Shown here: positions 35,760 through 45,971 of the stretch, piece after piece | Numbering within the stretch: the first letter of the stretch is position 1 | Layout of the letters: the number at the start of each line of letters is the position of its first letter | NCBI GenBank assembly: GCA_010645155.1 | Contig: JAAGOF010000292.1 | Span: 119,715 to 183,714 of the forward strand | Length of the DNA: 64,000 nt | Direction: 5' to 3' | Source: Tigriopus japonicus | Taxonomy: Eukaryota > Arthropoda > Copepoda > Harpacticoida > Harpacticidae | Program-made: the position numbers and the translations under genes | The notes under the pieces: generated by a model | The model's database searches: none | Told to the model about the DNA's origin: nothing | The model's input: only the letters and a program-made list of their open reading frames with translations

Positions 35760-36485
35760 TAGAAATACTAAAAGGTAGAGATTGGCATTCAAATCTATGA
35801 TTGCCTGACCCGGCACGGACTGTCTGTGACGTCATTCATCATGCGGGAAGCCGAAGTTCATGATTAAAGGAACCTTTTCTTCTACGAAACACATCTAAAC
35901 TATTTCGCTCATTTGATAGGGCAGTTTGGTTATTGAAAGTCCTCAAGTCTACTGGAAATGTGTCTAAGGTATTTACCCCGATATGAAAAAAGTGAATTTC
36001 AATTAGTGTGGAGTTTTAACAAGGGCCAATTAATGTCACACGATCGGGTGATTGACAACAAAATCTTAGTGATGTGGAATCTTGGCTTGCGCAAGTTTTT
36101 TCACGGGAGGTTGCATGGTAGGGTTACTGCTTGCAGAATGGGTGCTTTGCTCTTGTATATGAGCAAGCACGAATGTGAGTTTGATTTGCAACCCTGCTCA
36201 GAAGTCACGAAAGTCAGGGATGCCTTGCCTTTTGATGATCCTTAATGGAAAAACGGGTTTATGAAGACTGGTAGATAGAGGGGAATTTGATTTTACATCG
36301 GTAAATTGGCAACCCCGGCACCAAGTTAGATCACTACAAAATCAAGAAAGAAGAAGAACTCTGGTTTGTTGTTGAACTTCGTTAGAATTAGCTGAATGTT
36401 CAACTGAATGCTGTTGACCAATCACCAACGTGAATCATCGGCACCGTGTGTTAGCCTACGACGGCCAGTCTCTAGTAAGGGTCGC
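35760..36485. mobile_element. TIR-less 725-bp element, copy B, inside the MULE left terminus
   Basis: Flanked by TATTCTGCAC (35750-35759 and 36486-36495), a 10-base duplication of the MULE TIR. Starts TAGAAATACTAAAAGG like copy A. It has an open frame of 95 codons (35958-36245) including RYEKSEFQLVWSFNKGQ; the same region in copy A is closed by stops. Confidence 0.8.
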
Positions 36486-36499
36486 TATTCTGCACCGAT

Positions 36500-37170
36500 G
36501 AAAACCCAGCAGCTTCAGAACCAAGCTGCGATGCCGTCAGACAATAGCAGGGTGGCCAAAATGAAGCAAATCAAAAGTTTGAGCAATCTCACACAATGAT
36601 AGTCCAAAAAGAAGAAAGCCAAGCAAGGTTTTATGTCTTTGCGTTACAAACTAAAAATTAGTTAGGCTCGGCAGGTCCCACTTAATTTTGAAGACGCTCG
36701 TTTTGCTATTTTGGCAATATTTCTCTTTCTTTTGCTAGTTTGACTATAGTTTCTATGATTGAGAACGTTTTAAGAAACTGATTTTCAAGCATCTTATCAG
36801 TTATCACATTTCAATTCAATTTAAGCACTTACCCTTGCTAGACTCTCCAGTGCAAACCTCAATAACAAAAAATTGATTGTGAATGAATGTAGATTGGAAC
36901 GGAAATACTACAATTAAATGAAATTGTGTGTGATGGTAAAAAAATACATAGGTATTCGAGAAGTAGAATTGAATGTAATAGCAAAATAATCAGTTTCGAA
37001 GATAAAAAAAGACAAATAATATCAGTTCAATAGGAATAGGACCAGTTGAGTGACAAACATAACGGAAAAGGAAAATTTTGGCTTGCGGATTTGGATTGAA
37101 TGGGGTGACAAAACAAGTGGAAGAGGCACAACCAAAATGTTAAATTTGGTGAAAGGAGCAAACCCAAGTC
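36500..37170. other. MULE internal non-coding stretch
   Basis: The first 40 bases are the rest of the MULE TIR. Beyond that the sequence is AT-rich with no gene, presumably the 3' flank of the transposase gene, which ends at 37179. Confidence 0.5.
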
Positions 37171-37178
37171 AAGTTTTC

Positions 37179-39896
37179 TTAAGACTCAGTTTCTAAACTC
37201 AATTGAACGCATTCACAATGATACCATTTTTGGCACAAATCACATCGAATATAACCGCTCAGGTTCCGTTGGATGTTAGACAAATCTTTGCATTTAGAGC
37301 AATCCCAAATCATTCGAGGCAACTCCATCTTTTCTAAGAAATCGCCACGATTGACAACATCGGTACATTCATGCAATTGCTGCATTACTTGAATCAAGTT
37401 CAATGAAAGCAAGAACATCCAACATAGATCATTCGGATCCCTTGCGTAGCAAATGCGGATGAGTTGATTCGTTGGCGTTTCAGTTCGTGGAACTTGCTGG
37501 TCATGGTTCCTTCGTTTGGCTTTTTTGCACGGAAATACTGACATGAGTGGTTCCTTTTTTCGCTTGTTATCAACTTTAGCGAAAACTTGCTTTCTTTCTC
37601 CTTTCATGATCTTCTTTTCTAAGTCTTCAATATTTTGAATCAAATCTGTCTTCTCATTTAAAGGGCTATCTTCTTCAAGGTTTTGTATCCATCCTGACGC
37701 AATTTGAATTGCCTTCTTTCTTCTTTCTTCAAGATCCTATCAAAGCAAAAGAGACATGATCAGTTACATACTTCTTCCAAGGACACTAAAATACTTTAAT
37801 TCAATAGTTTTACCAGATCTGAAGTGATGCTCTCTTTTACACGTTCATCCACGAGACTCTCTCCAAAGAAATCACCCTCAATCGTAGGTTTGGGCATAAA
37901 TATCTTGACTACTGGATGTCGTACGACCGACCGCTTGGTTGGTAAATTAGTACATTGAACAGTCTCCTGGGAATTGATCACAAACCGGTTTATTGTACTG
38001 TTTTTCCAACCAACCAAGCGGTCGTCCGCCATCCAGTGTCAAGAAATCTATGGTTTGGGACTGTCATCAGCCATCGAGTTTTCTTGTTGATAAAATGCTA
38101 TTGCAACTAAGTGACAATGTTTACACAAATTCATACGTGCATAGCTCATGCATGTGCATGTGAGGGAATGGGCGCACACACTAACGTCTTTACATTGAGA
38201 ACAGATAACCAGACAGTGTTCTCTATTGCAATGAACTGGATTCTCTTTCACGAAATATTGCTTGAGATTTGAATGGACAATAAATCCTTCTTCGGCTTGG
38301 TCAATAGTATAGTTGTCTGGATTGTCAGGGTGGAGGGATTCATAGTCTTTTAACATCTTGGAAGGTTTGTGCGCTCCAAGGATTCCGTATTTTACGTGCG
38401 CTTGCTTCCGACGAAATCGTTTTTCCAGTCGAACAAGATCGTAACACGCCTCGTCCATCCGTTTGCATCTTTTGAATATATCTCCTTTGATGTGTTTGTG
38501 ATAGCTAAAAGGAATCTTAGTATGTTGCTCATTGCGTATACTTCACAGAGTCCCCCCCTAGCGAGGAACAATCCTCTTCTTGGAAATGACAAAAAGTTTT
38601 AAAAAAAGCCAAAAGATACCTCGTGATAAGGCAATTGCTTCCAATTAAAGTTGCACTTACTCATCGTGCTTGATTGCAGTCCTCGAGGATTGAGCAAGTT
38701 GAATCCAATCAGTACATTGAACATTCGAAAAAATGTGATATATGACGATCAGGATTTAAGTAAAAAGTGAGATTACCTTTCAATATTTAAATTGTGATCG
38801 ACCGATCCTTTGGTAAAGCAACGAGCCCACTCTGATGGTTTTGCCACCGCTCCGTCAGGCCCATAATTCCTCTCGAAGTACTTCCATCCATTTGTTTTAT
38901 CATCCTGAAAGAATCAAAATTTGAATTTAAAAAGACACAAGTTGCAACGTTTGGTTTGGGAAACAATATTCTTCCTCCCTTGTTTAAAATTTGTAGGATC
39001 GTTTCCTAAAAGTATGCAAGTTTCGGACAAATCATCATGTATTCCGTGATATAAGGTCATATGTTTTGTGTTTGGAGATCCATGCTTGAAGCATACTTCA
39101 TCAATTGACTTCCATCCATTTTGCGTCTTTTTAAGGGTTTTAGGCTTCTAAAATGACGCCATACGAATGTCAGCTTCCACGCATTAGATGTTTAACCCAA
39201 AATTTGGTAAGAAATGCTCTAGCAGGCTTAAAATACGCTTGAAGTCAATAATGGAAGCATGCTTGCAGTATGCCTTGGCGCAGACAAAACATATGAGCTA
39301 AATTCTACGTTCAACTAGAAAATTAAACAGTGTATAAAACTGAAAGATGGCAAGGTAATGTGCGATAAATGTTATAATTCATATTCAGACCCCCACACAT
39401 CAAGAATGTAACTTGTAACCAAAAAAGCTGAAGTTATAGGGTTATCTAATATCATTCTCTATCATCAGATCTAATATCAGAGGCATCAAATGAACTCTTA
39501 CCTAATCATGACGCAATTTGTGAAAGTGCACCCAAAATTCTTGCTCATCTGGAATGGTGCGGAGTTGACAAAGGTTCTGGTAAAGTTCCCCATCATGGGG
39601 TAAAAGATTCTTCTTCCAAGCATTTTGTAGGTGCCAAGAACAAACTACATGTTTTGCACGAGAATAAGGAAAGGCTTCTTTCCAGCCTTTCATGAAACAC
39701 CCAGCTAAATCTGAGACTACCAATTTTAAAAAACTCTAGAACGGGAATATCTGCACTGGTATACAACGTAATTTTTTTTTCGGACTTGGTGATGCTGAAT
39801 ACTTTGTCCAATTCTTTGAAGCGTACCCACGCTTGTGCCTCATCCACGGTATTGAAATGCTCATTGACGAGTTGATGCTCATGGTTAGACTCATAA
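37179..39896 (-). pseudogene. MULE transposase gene with MULE core, SWIM and PHD-like zinc motifs
   Basis: Read on the minus strand. Exon 39502-39896 has VVSDLAGCFMKGWKEAFPYS followed by HVVCSWHLQNAWKK, the second catalytic Asp and CxWH block of MULE transposases. A one-base expansion of a T-run at about 39727 shifts its frame. Exon 38777-38904 (ttcAG / GTAATC) reads YFERNYGPDGAVAKPSEWAR. Exon 38048-38515 carries a SWIM finger (CTCMSYARMNLCKHCH). Exon 37814-38032 leads through GTAAAA into exon 37179-37736, which ends with a PHD-like pattern (WDCSKC...CDLCQKWYHCEC). The 5' part, with the first catalytic Asp, is missing where element R1 sits. As it stands the gene cannot make a functional transposase. 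Confidence 0.8.
37905..38042. repeat. 130-bp inverted repeat (MITE-like) within the transposase gene
   Basis: The left arm CTTGACTACTGGATGTCGTA continues to CGCTTGGTTGG. The right arm, reversed, reads CTTGACACTGGATGGCGGAC and continues likewise. The arms of about 38 bases face each other across 60 bases. The minus-strand frame stays open through most of it, so it may be a small insertion adopted into the ORF, or the site of the stop near 38048. Confidence 0.6.
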
Positions 39897-40375
39897 TTGC
39901 TAAATATATTTCGACAATATTTTAGGTAAATACATCCACGAGACTACCTTAGGAATGAAAAAATTCAGAAGAATGTTGACTAGAGTATTTTTCATGACTC
40001 TACATCCTTTTTGCTAGTGACCTTGTTAATAGAACTCTATTACTTGTGGAGCATTGTCTCTTCACCTCAAACTGGTCTCAAATGTCTTTAGAACTTGTAA
40101 ATGACTTCTCTTGCTCAATTTGGGAGCCGTGGGTACTCCATGAATGACGTTTTATGTCCAAATGCAAGTTATTTGCTCTTTTTAACATTTATTTGCACTT
40201 TTTTGACATTTATTTGCTCTTTTTTGACATTTATTTGCTCTTTTTTCGACATCTATTTGCTCTTTTTTGACATTTATTTGCACTTTCAACATTTTTCTGC
40301 ACTTTGTTTTGCACTTTTGGGCACATTTTTTTGCAACTTTTGGTAACTAAAAGGGTAAGATTATTTGCACTTTCT
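39897..40375. mobile_element. Dispersed element R, copy 1 (with 21-bp internal tandem repeat)
   Basis: About 475 bases closely matching, in reverse orientation, 46446-46925. It runs from AATTGCTAAATATATTTCGA to TTATTTGCACTTTCTGC. It contains six units of ATTTATTTGCTCTTTTTTGA(C) at about 40160-40290. No TIR or ORF. It removes the 5' part of the MULE transposase gene. Confidence 0.8.
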
Positions 40376-40643
40376 GCATGACAAAGTAAGTGGCTTTGGG
40401 GGTTTATTTTGTGTTATTGAAACCCCTTTTTACTGTGCTGGACAAAAGTTTAGCACCACCCCCAAAAATGGAGTTAGATAGCTAAAACATGCATTAATTC
40501 TCGCAAAATTTGGGTCAAAGCATGTTCATGTCATTAGCTATTATTGAGTTGCTGGTCAAAAGTTTAAAACCGGAACGAAAATCACCTCATTCATTAACTT
40601 GAGAGTTGTGCTGACCCTTCCTAAGCCTACCCACTACAAGACA

Positions 40644-41642
40644 ATGGGGCGAGCCAAGTCCTTGAGCGATTTTGAGAAAGGCCGAGTGATTGAGATGGCT
40701 TCTTCTGGACGGTCAAACCGGGACATCGCAAGTGCCATGGGGAGGAGCCACACCACGATTGGGAGATTTCTGAATGATCCTGAGGCGTATGGAACCAAGA
40801 GGAGGCCTGGTCGTCCAAAGAAAATTTCTCTGAGGGATGGGAGGGCCATAATCAATGCAACTCGCAAGGACAGTGGCATCAGCTCTTCGGAAATCAAGCG
40901 GGATACAGGTGTGTCTGCTTCTCCCAGATCCATCAGACGGTTCCTCCGAGCCAAGAAGATCAAGAGGAAGAAGCGTTTGACCCGCCCAGCTCTCACACGC
41001 CGTCACAAGGAGAGGCGTTTGGAATTTGCCAGACGGACTCAAACGTGGACGGATGAGTGGAACTCTATTTTGTGGTCAGACGAGAAGAAGTTCAACCTTG
41101 ATGGTCCAGATGGCTACCAGTACTACTGGCATGACCCAAACCTGCCAGAGGAAATGTTTTCTCGGCGGGCCTCTGGCGGTGGCAGTGTGATGATCTGGGG
41201 AGCTTTTGGAAGAGCTGGAAAACTTGATCTTCAATGTGTTGAAACTCGGATGAATGCAGTTGGATATCAACGAATGTTGAGTGGAGCCAACCTGAGGCAT
41301 CGAGGAAGGGAGATTTGTGGCCGAAACTGGACTTTCATGCAAGACAATGCCCCAATACACAAGGCGAGGTCAACGATGCAGTGGCTCGAAGATGAAGGCA
41401 TTGAAGTTTTGGAATGGCCGGCATGCTCTCCGGACCTCAATCCCATTGAAAACCTCTGGGGAGTTCTTGCAGGCAAGGTGTATGCCCATGGGCGCCAGTA
41501 CAGCAATAAAGAGGATCTCAAAAGGGCAATTTTTGATGCTTGGGATGCCATCCCTCTTTCCACCTTGGAGAGCCTTGTGGATTCCATGACAAATAGGATT
41601 TTTGATGTCATCAGCAAACACGGGTCTGCCACCAAGTATTGA
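40644..41642 (+). CDS. Tc1 transposase, intact 332-aa DD34E enzyme
   Basis: Start chosen at the ATG of MGRAKSLSDFEKG; the frame is open to a TGA at 41642. N-terminal paired-type helix-turn-helix (about residues 5-50), AT-hook-like RRPGRPKK (about 54-61), second HTH (about 65-120), then the catalytic core. The catalytic acids are in WSDEKKFN, MQDNAPIH and NPIENLWG, with 34 residues between the last two, i.e. DD34E. No stop or frameshift is seen and the length is normal, so the protein could be active; it cuts at TIRs and inserts at TA. Only the split right TIR may stop this copy from moving. Confidence 0.93.
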   Translation: MGRAKSLSDFEKGRVIEMASSGRSNRDIASAMGRSHTTIGRFLNDPEAYGTKRRPGRPKKISLRDGRAIINATRKDSGISSSEIKRDTGVSASPRSIRRFLRAKKIKRKKRLTRPALTRRHKERRLEFARRTQTWTDEWNSILWSDEKKFNLDGPDGYQYYWHDPNLPEEMFSRRASGGGSVMIWGAFGRAGKLDLQCVETRMNAVGYQRMLSGANLRHRGREICGRNWTFMQDNAPIHKARSTMQWLEDEGIEVLEWPACSPDLNPIENLWGVLAGKVYAHGRQYSNKEDLKRAIFDAWDAIPLSTLESLVDSMTNRIFDVISKHGSATKY

Positions 41643-41695
41643 TTTCACAATTTGCTCAAATCCTCTGAAGTAACCACATGTTTTTATCCATGGTG

Positions 41696-43762
41696 CTAAA
41701 CTTTTGACCAGGAAAAATTGGCAGATCTACGTGTATATAACCCTTGTATAGTGGGTTGGTCAGGAATAGTATTTAAGAATTTGTCCAATCCTGCCTTAAA
41801 TGCTGTTAGAGGATCAGCTCCTACATATTCCCGACGAAGGCAAATAGGCAAGAAATTGAACAATGAAGGAGCTCGATAAAGAAGAGAGGAGGACTTCATT
41901 GTTCGAATTAGCCTTGATTCCTTAAGATTTGGAGGTGCTCTCAGAGCGCACGTAAAACCTCTACGATCGCTACAACTGATCTCAAATCCTGGGTTAGGAC
42001 AGAGCCCATGAATGCTCTTGAAAACATACAGTATCAGATACCTTTCATACCTTCTCTGAGTACTGTACAACCCTAACTTCTGGAGCCTCACCCAATATGA
42101 GAGCTCTCTCATTCCTGTGATGTTCCTAGTAAAACATCTTTGGACCTGCTCGACCTTTTGCAAACCTGCTGAACTCATTGGAGCCCAAATGGGTGAGGCA
42201 TATTCAAGATGCGGCTGGACAATCGACTTGTACAGAGTTAGCATCGTAATACTATCTCTGGACTTGAAAGTGCGATAGATCCAGCCGCACGTTTGAAATG
42301 CCTTCCCCACTTTCAACTGGATGTGCTCATCAAACTTTCCATCATCTTGGACGACAACTCCCAAATCCCTCATGGACGATGCCTGCTCAATATCACAACC
42401 TCCATTGTCTTTGAGAGGAACATCTAATTTTGACGCCCCATACGTCATTGTGCGGAATTTCATCCCGTTCAATGCCATGTTACTCTCACCAACCCAAGAG
42501 TAGACCTTCTCCAAGTCCTCAACTAAACATTTCGAGTCCTGACCATTCCTTCCACAAACTAATTTTGTGTCATCAGCATATGAAGAAATACTGGCTTTTG
42601 TTCTAAAATTCTGGAGAGGAGCAATAAAGAGAATAAACAAGAGCGGACCTAAAATTGAACCTTGCGGAACACCTGACTTGACATCATACATGCCGCTAAA
42701 ATATCCTTCGACTTTAACTATTTGCTTCCTTTCGCTTATAAAACTATCAATCCAAGTCAGGACCTTACCCTGGACCCCTAACTCTTTGAGTTGATCGAGC
42801 AAAAGACCATGATCTACCTTATCAAAGGCCTTGGCAAAGTCAAGATAGACTACATCAACTGACTCATGACTTTCGAGCCCTTCAATGATTTGCTCAATAT
42901 GATCAACCAATTGGGTTACTGTACTAAAATGAGCTCGAAACCCATGCTGCCCAGAAGGAATTAAATCATGGACTTCCAAATAATCTACAAGCTTGGACTT
43001 CATAATCTTCTCAAAAACCTTTGCAACGCTGGAGGTCAGAGAAATGGGCCTATAATTACTAGGGAGTGACTTATCTCCGCCCTTTAAAATTAGAACGACA
43101 TGAGCTACTTTTAGAGAGGAGGGAAACTTGCCCTGATCTAAAATGCAACGCATCAAATAGGAGAAAACAGGGGCAAGAATCTGTGAACATTTCATCAGAA
43201 ACTGAGATGTCACACCATCAGGTCCAGGAGAACTCGAGAGCTTTAAGCTCTTGATGGCCTCAAAAGCATCTTGATCTGTGACTACCAGATCCTCCAATCG
43301 ATTATCCTGACTATCAATGCCAGTCTCATCAAAAACATTGCTACATTCATGGCCTGCTCTGACTACCCTTTTTGGAATTGAAAATACACTTGAGAACTGA
43401 TCTCCAAGCATACTGGCCATAACCTCACTATCATTGACGGTTTTACCGCCGACCTCAAAAGGTCCTACAGGATGCTTCATTTTTCTCTTTGTATTCGCAA
43501 ACGAGAAAAACGCCTTTGGATTAGTCTTAACCTCCTGGATCACTCTACTTTCCTTCTCTAACTGATTGGAATCAATGGAGGCCCTAATTTTTGATTGGAC
43601 CACATCCAATTTGCTTTGGAGGCTGGCTACAACAAATGGATTTGAAGTACGTCGAAGTCTATTCGAAAGCTGACAACTTCGTTTGAACAACTTCTTCCTA
43701 ACCTTTGGAATTCTAGACAATGGCCTACCTTTTGCCACTATTTCTGGAATACCACTGGACAA
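41696..43762 (-). CDS. LINE reverse transcriptase half of ORF2
   Basis: Open for 688 codons. RT motifs are SSPGPDGVTSQFL, LKGGDKSLPSNYRPISLTS, GFRAHFST, VYLDFAKAFDKVDH, GVPQGSILGPLLF and the catalytic SSYADDTKLV, followed by the thumb region HLEYASPIWAP. It lacks the C-terminal end seen at 12.3 kb (SLVDQISYKR). Its stop codon (41696-41698) lies in the Tc1-derived target sequence, so the element's own 3' end is shortened or altered. The polymerase core looks undamaged. Confidence 0.92.
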   Translation of the reverse strand: MSSGIPEIVAKGRPLSRIPKVRKKLFKRSCQLSNRLRRTSNPFVVASLQSKLDVVQSKIRASIDSNQLEKESRVIQEVKTNPKAFFSFANTKRKMKHPVGPFEVGGKTVNDSEVMASMLGDQFSSVFSIPKRVVRAGHECSNVFDETGIDSQDNRLEDLVVTDQDAFEAIKSLKLSSSPGPDGVTSQFLMKCSQILAPVFSYLMRCILDQGKFPSSLKVAHVVLILKGGDKSLPSNYRPISLTSSVAKVFEKIMKSKLVDYLEVHDLIPSGQHGFRAHFSTVTQLVDHIEQIIEGLESHESVDVVYLDFAKAFDKVDHGLLLDQLKELGVQGKVLTWIDSFISERKQIVKVEGYFSGMYDVKSGVPQGSILGPLLFILFIAPLQNFRTKASISSYADDTKLVCGRNGQDSKCLVEDLEKVYSWVGESNMALNGMKFRTMTYGASKLDVPLKDNGGCDIEQASSMRDLGVVVQDDGKFDEHIQLKVGKAFQTCGWIYRTFKSRDSITMLTLYKSIVQPHLEYASPIWAPMSSAGLQKVEQVQRCFTRNITGMRELSYWVRLQKLGLYSTQRRYERYLILYVFKSIHGLCPNPGFEISCSDRRGFTCALRAPPNLKESRLIRTMKSSSLLYRAPSLFNFLPICLRREYVGADPLTAFKAGLDKFLNTIPDQPTIQGLYTRRSANFSWSKV

Positions 43763-44841
43763 ACAAACCTCGTCAAAAAGTGAAATAAGCTTTATCTATT
43801 GATGGTTCCTGCTTTAGAATGGAAATCAAGTCCAACTCGCCTAATCTTTCAACAATAAGGGGCCAGTGTTCATCTTTGAACTTAAACTTGGCCACGCCCA
43901 CCTTTTGAGCAGGTTTAACTCTAGAGCTCGCCGGCTTTTGAGTAATGGTCGCCCCTATCTCAAGAATGTGATGATCTGAAAGGCTACATGGGGCAACATG
44001 GACATACTGGATCAGATCAGGGTCGTTGGAAAAAACTAAGTCTAAAACACTCTCTGCTCTGGTTGCAACACCAACGTGTTGAGAGAGATTACGCAAGATC
44101 GCAAACTCTTCTAATTTTTCGAAAGACGGCGATGCCGTTTTCGAAATGGGAATGTACCCACCCGGACTAACCTCCCACTCACCAATGCTAGCCGGAAAAT
44201 TGAAGTCACCAAGTACTAATGATCGATAACAAACCTCTCGATCTAACTCCTTTCCAATGAATTGGAGAGCTGACAGAAATGAAGAAGAGCTACAAGAAGG
44301 TGGCCGATACATTGTTACAACCGTAAGATCAAGGGCCTTGATATGACAAATCAAAACTTCTACTTCTCCATTCGACATTCGTACATGACTAAGAAGTAAG
44401 TCTTTCCTGACATATAGACATAAGCCCCCATGTGGGAAAATGGGATTATCAGGGCGTACTCTATCACATCGAACTAGTCTAAAACCAGCTATTGCTACTT
44501 CTTCGTCTAAAACTCCTGGACGAAGCCAAGTCTCTGTGATAGAAATGAAGGAGACCTCTCTATCAATGGCTAGCTCCTCCAATACTTTGACCTTTGTGCT
44601 GTCTTTTTTGGAAATCAGACAATGCACGTTCAAATAGAGCCCTTTTATGGGCTTAAAGTCTTCCGATGAGGAATTTTTGGGGAGGGGGAGGGGCGACTAC
44701 ATTGGAGTTTCAAAATTTCAATTGGAGTTGAATTGGAATTAAAAATTTGTTCGTTTCACACAAGAAGAGTTTTAGGTATGTTCATATTAAGTTCCAGCTT
44801 CCATGTTGATTATCTGAACCCTCTAACTCCCAATTTAACAG
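41707..44841 (-). mobile_element. Near-complete LINE (CR1/Jockey-like), 3.1 kb, inserted in the Tc1 right TIR
   Basis: Bounded by the exact 16-base repeat TGGTGCTAAACTTTTG (41691-41706 and 44842-44857), which is Tc1 TIR sequence. The minus strand reads endonuclease then reverse transcriptase. The 3' end (low coordinate) has no poly-A and differs from the copy at 12.3 kb, which continues further. Confidence 0.9.
43773..44748 (-). CDS. LINE endonuclease half of ORF2
   Basis: Open from about 44748 down to a TGA at 43773. APE-type endonuclease motifs are NVHCL (Asn), SITETWLR (Glu), MYRPP, LVLGDFNFPA, DLVFSND and LSDHHILE, in the usual order. There is no ATG at the 5' end of the frame; LNVHCL may be internal to a longer original ORF. 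The frame ends where the RT frame should begin; a one-base insertion (GCTTATT where the 14.4-kb copy has no extra T) separates the two halves. Confidence 0.88.
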
Positions 44842-44867
44842 TGGTGCTAAACTTTTGTCCAGCACTG

Positions 44868-45658
44868 TAGTTGCAAACAACTGCTTGCAAGGGAAGCAAT
44901 GGAATTCTGGAAATGTACAATTCATTGGTATTAATAACGTTGCTAACGTTGCTCTTAGCACAAAAGTGATTGGGATGTGATCAGTTTTCTCAAGGAATAA
45001 AACCCTATGAACACATTTCCATCTTACTGTTAGTTCACTTGAGCTCACGGTTTTACATTTCAAAATAGAAGATTTTATATATGATTGCAGGTTTGCTAAA
45101 GTAACTCAAAGGCTGTTGCCCACATACCCATTTTCCCTCTGATTTTGAGTGGTGATTAGTACTGATTACATGAGAATTACAGGTTGTTGGTACCCTGCGG
45201 GCTAGGGTTTTTATGTTGGGACTCTCAGGTTTGGGTTGGTTAATTTACAAAAATGTGATACAAAAACAAACACTTGAAAACACGAGAAATTATTAAAAAT
45301 AGTTTAACTGATTTTTTCCGCTTCAACATAACATATCTTACTCAATATGTACAATTTTGGCTTCAGGTTGCTCTTTAGTAAGCATGCATATATGATATCA
45401 TATGCATATATCCTTACTTTCGTCGTTTTTACCCTTCGCACTCATTTTGAGTCACAGGTTTCATTTGATCGGTGTTTTGAAACCCACGAGGTTTGGGATC
45501 TTGATTGTGGAGTTGAAATCTACGAAAATGTGGGCAGGGGTTTTATTGTCCAGCCATGTCTTGTTTGCCACAAACCTGAATGTGGTTCGTTCCAGTTGAA
45601 AGTTAATATGTTTGAAGTGAATGTGAGGGTTACTTGAGAGGTTGAAACTTGGATTGTT
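44868..45658. other. MULE internal stretch right of Tc1
   Basis: No recognised gene. Weak open frames exist on the minus strand at 44782-45063 and 45461-45697. These could hold lost 5' exons of the transposase, but I see no motif to support it. Confidence 0.4.
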
Positions 45659-45808
45659 GGAAAACGTTATTCTAGCTAGAACTCCGTATTTGGCCATCCC
45701 ATTGTAGGACTACAGAACCCTGTGTGTTGGACCCTTGGTCAGGATCGCAACTTGGTTCTGAAGCTGCTGGGTTTTCATCGGTGCAGAATAACGTTTGCCG
45801 TTACTCAG

Positions 45809-45847
45809 TACTTCAAGCGTGTACACGTGTCTCTTTGGGATCCTACA
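45809..45847 (+). repeat. 5' LTR of gypsy element 2, right half
   Basis: Continues the LTR begun at 35693 after the MULE and its 9-bp duplicate, ending GGGATCCTACA. Left and right halves total 87 bases and differ from the 3' LTR at 52479 at two positions. Confidence 0.92.
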
Positions 45848-45864
45848 TTGGTGACACCGACGTG
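45848..45864 (+). promoter_or_regulatory. Primer-binding site of gypsy element 2
   Basis: TTGGTGACACCGACGTG directly follows the LTR end CTACA. Nearly the same sequence lies at 63231 before another gag. The matching tRNA was not identified. Confidence 0.75.
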
Positions 45865-45971
45865 TGTCAGCAACACACCTCCATCCTCGGAGTCTAAGCC
45901 TCTTTCACCGTCTGAGGCCGCCATACCCCACCTGGCCGTCCCGCAGCCCCGGAATCCATCGCAAATTTATC

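Larger units (their letters stand above)
40433..44867 (+). mobile_element. Tc1-type transposon, native length about 1.28 kb, split by a LINE
   Basis: TA at 40431-40432 and 44868-44869. The left TIR CTGTGCTGGACAAAAGTTTA and the right TIR (reversed) CAGTGCTGGACAAAAGTTTA share about 26 bases with one mismatch. The right TIR is interrupted by a LINE (41707-44841) bounded by the 16-base repeat TGGTGCTAAACTTTTG. It contains an intact transposase gene. Confidence 0.92.
35741..45799. mobile_element. Mutator-like element (MULE), 10,059 bp with nested insertions
   Basis: The left end GGCAAACGTTATTCTGCAC is an exact reverse complement of the right end (45781-45799). Both sides carry the 9-base GTTACTCAG, which occurs once in the intact LTR at 52479, proving the insertion. 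After copy B is subtracted from the left end, the TIR continues (CGATGAAAACCCAGCAGCTT...) and matches the right end for about 55-60 bases. A 9-bp duplication is the hallmark of Mutator-like elements. Inside is a minus-strand transposase gene with MULE-core, SWIM and PHD-like motifs. Nested insertions (copy B, element R1, Tc1 with a LINE) make up over half of its length. Confidence 0.93.

Noticed and set aside
45347..45697. N-terminal exon of the MULE transposase right of Tc1
   Set aside because: Open frames exist on both strands, but no zinc finger or catalytic motif is visible.
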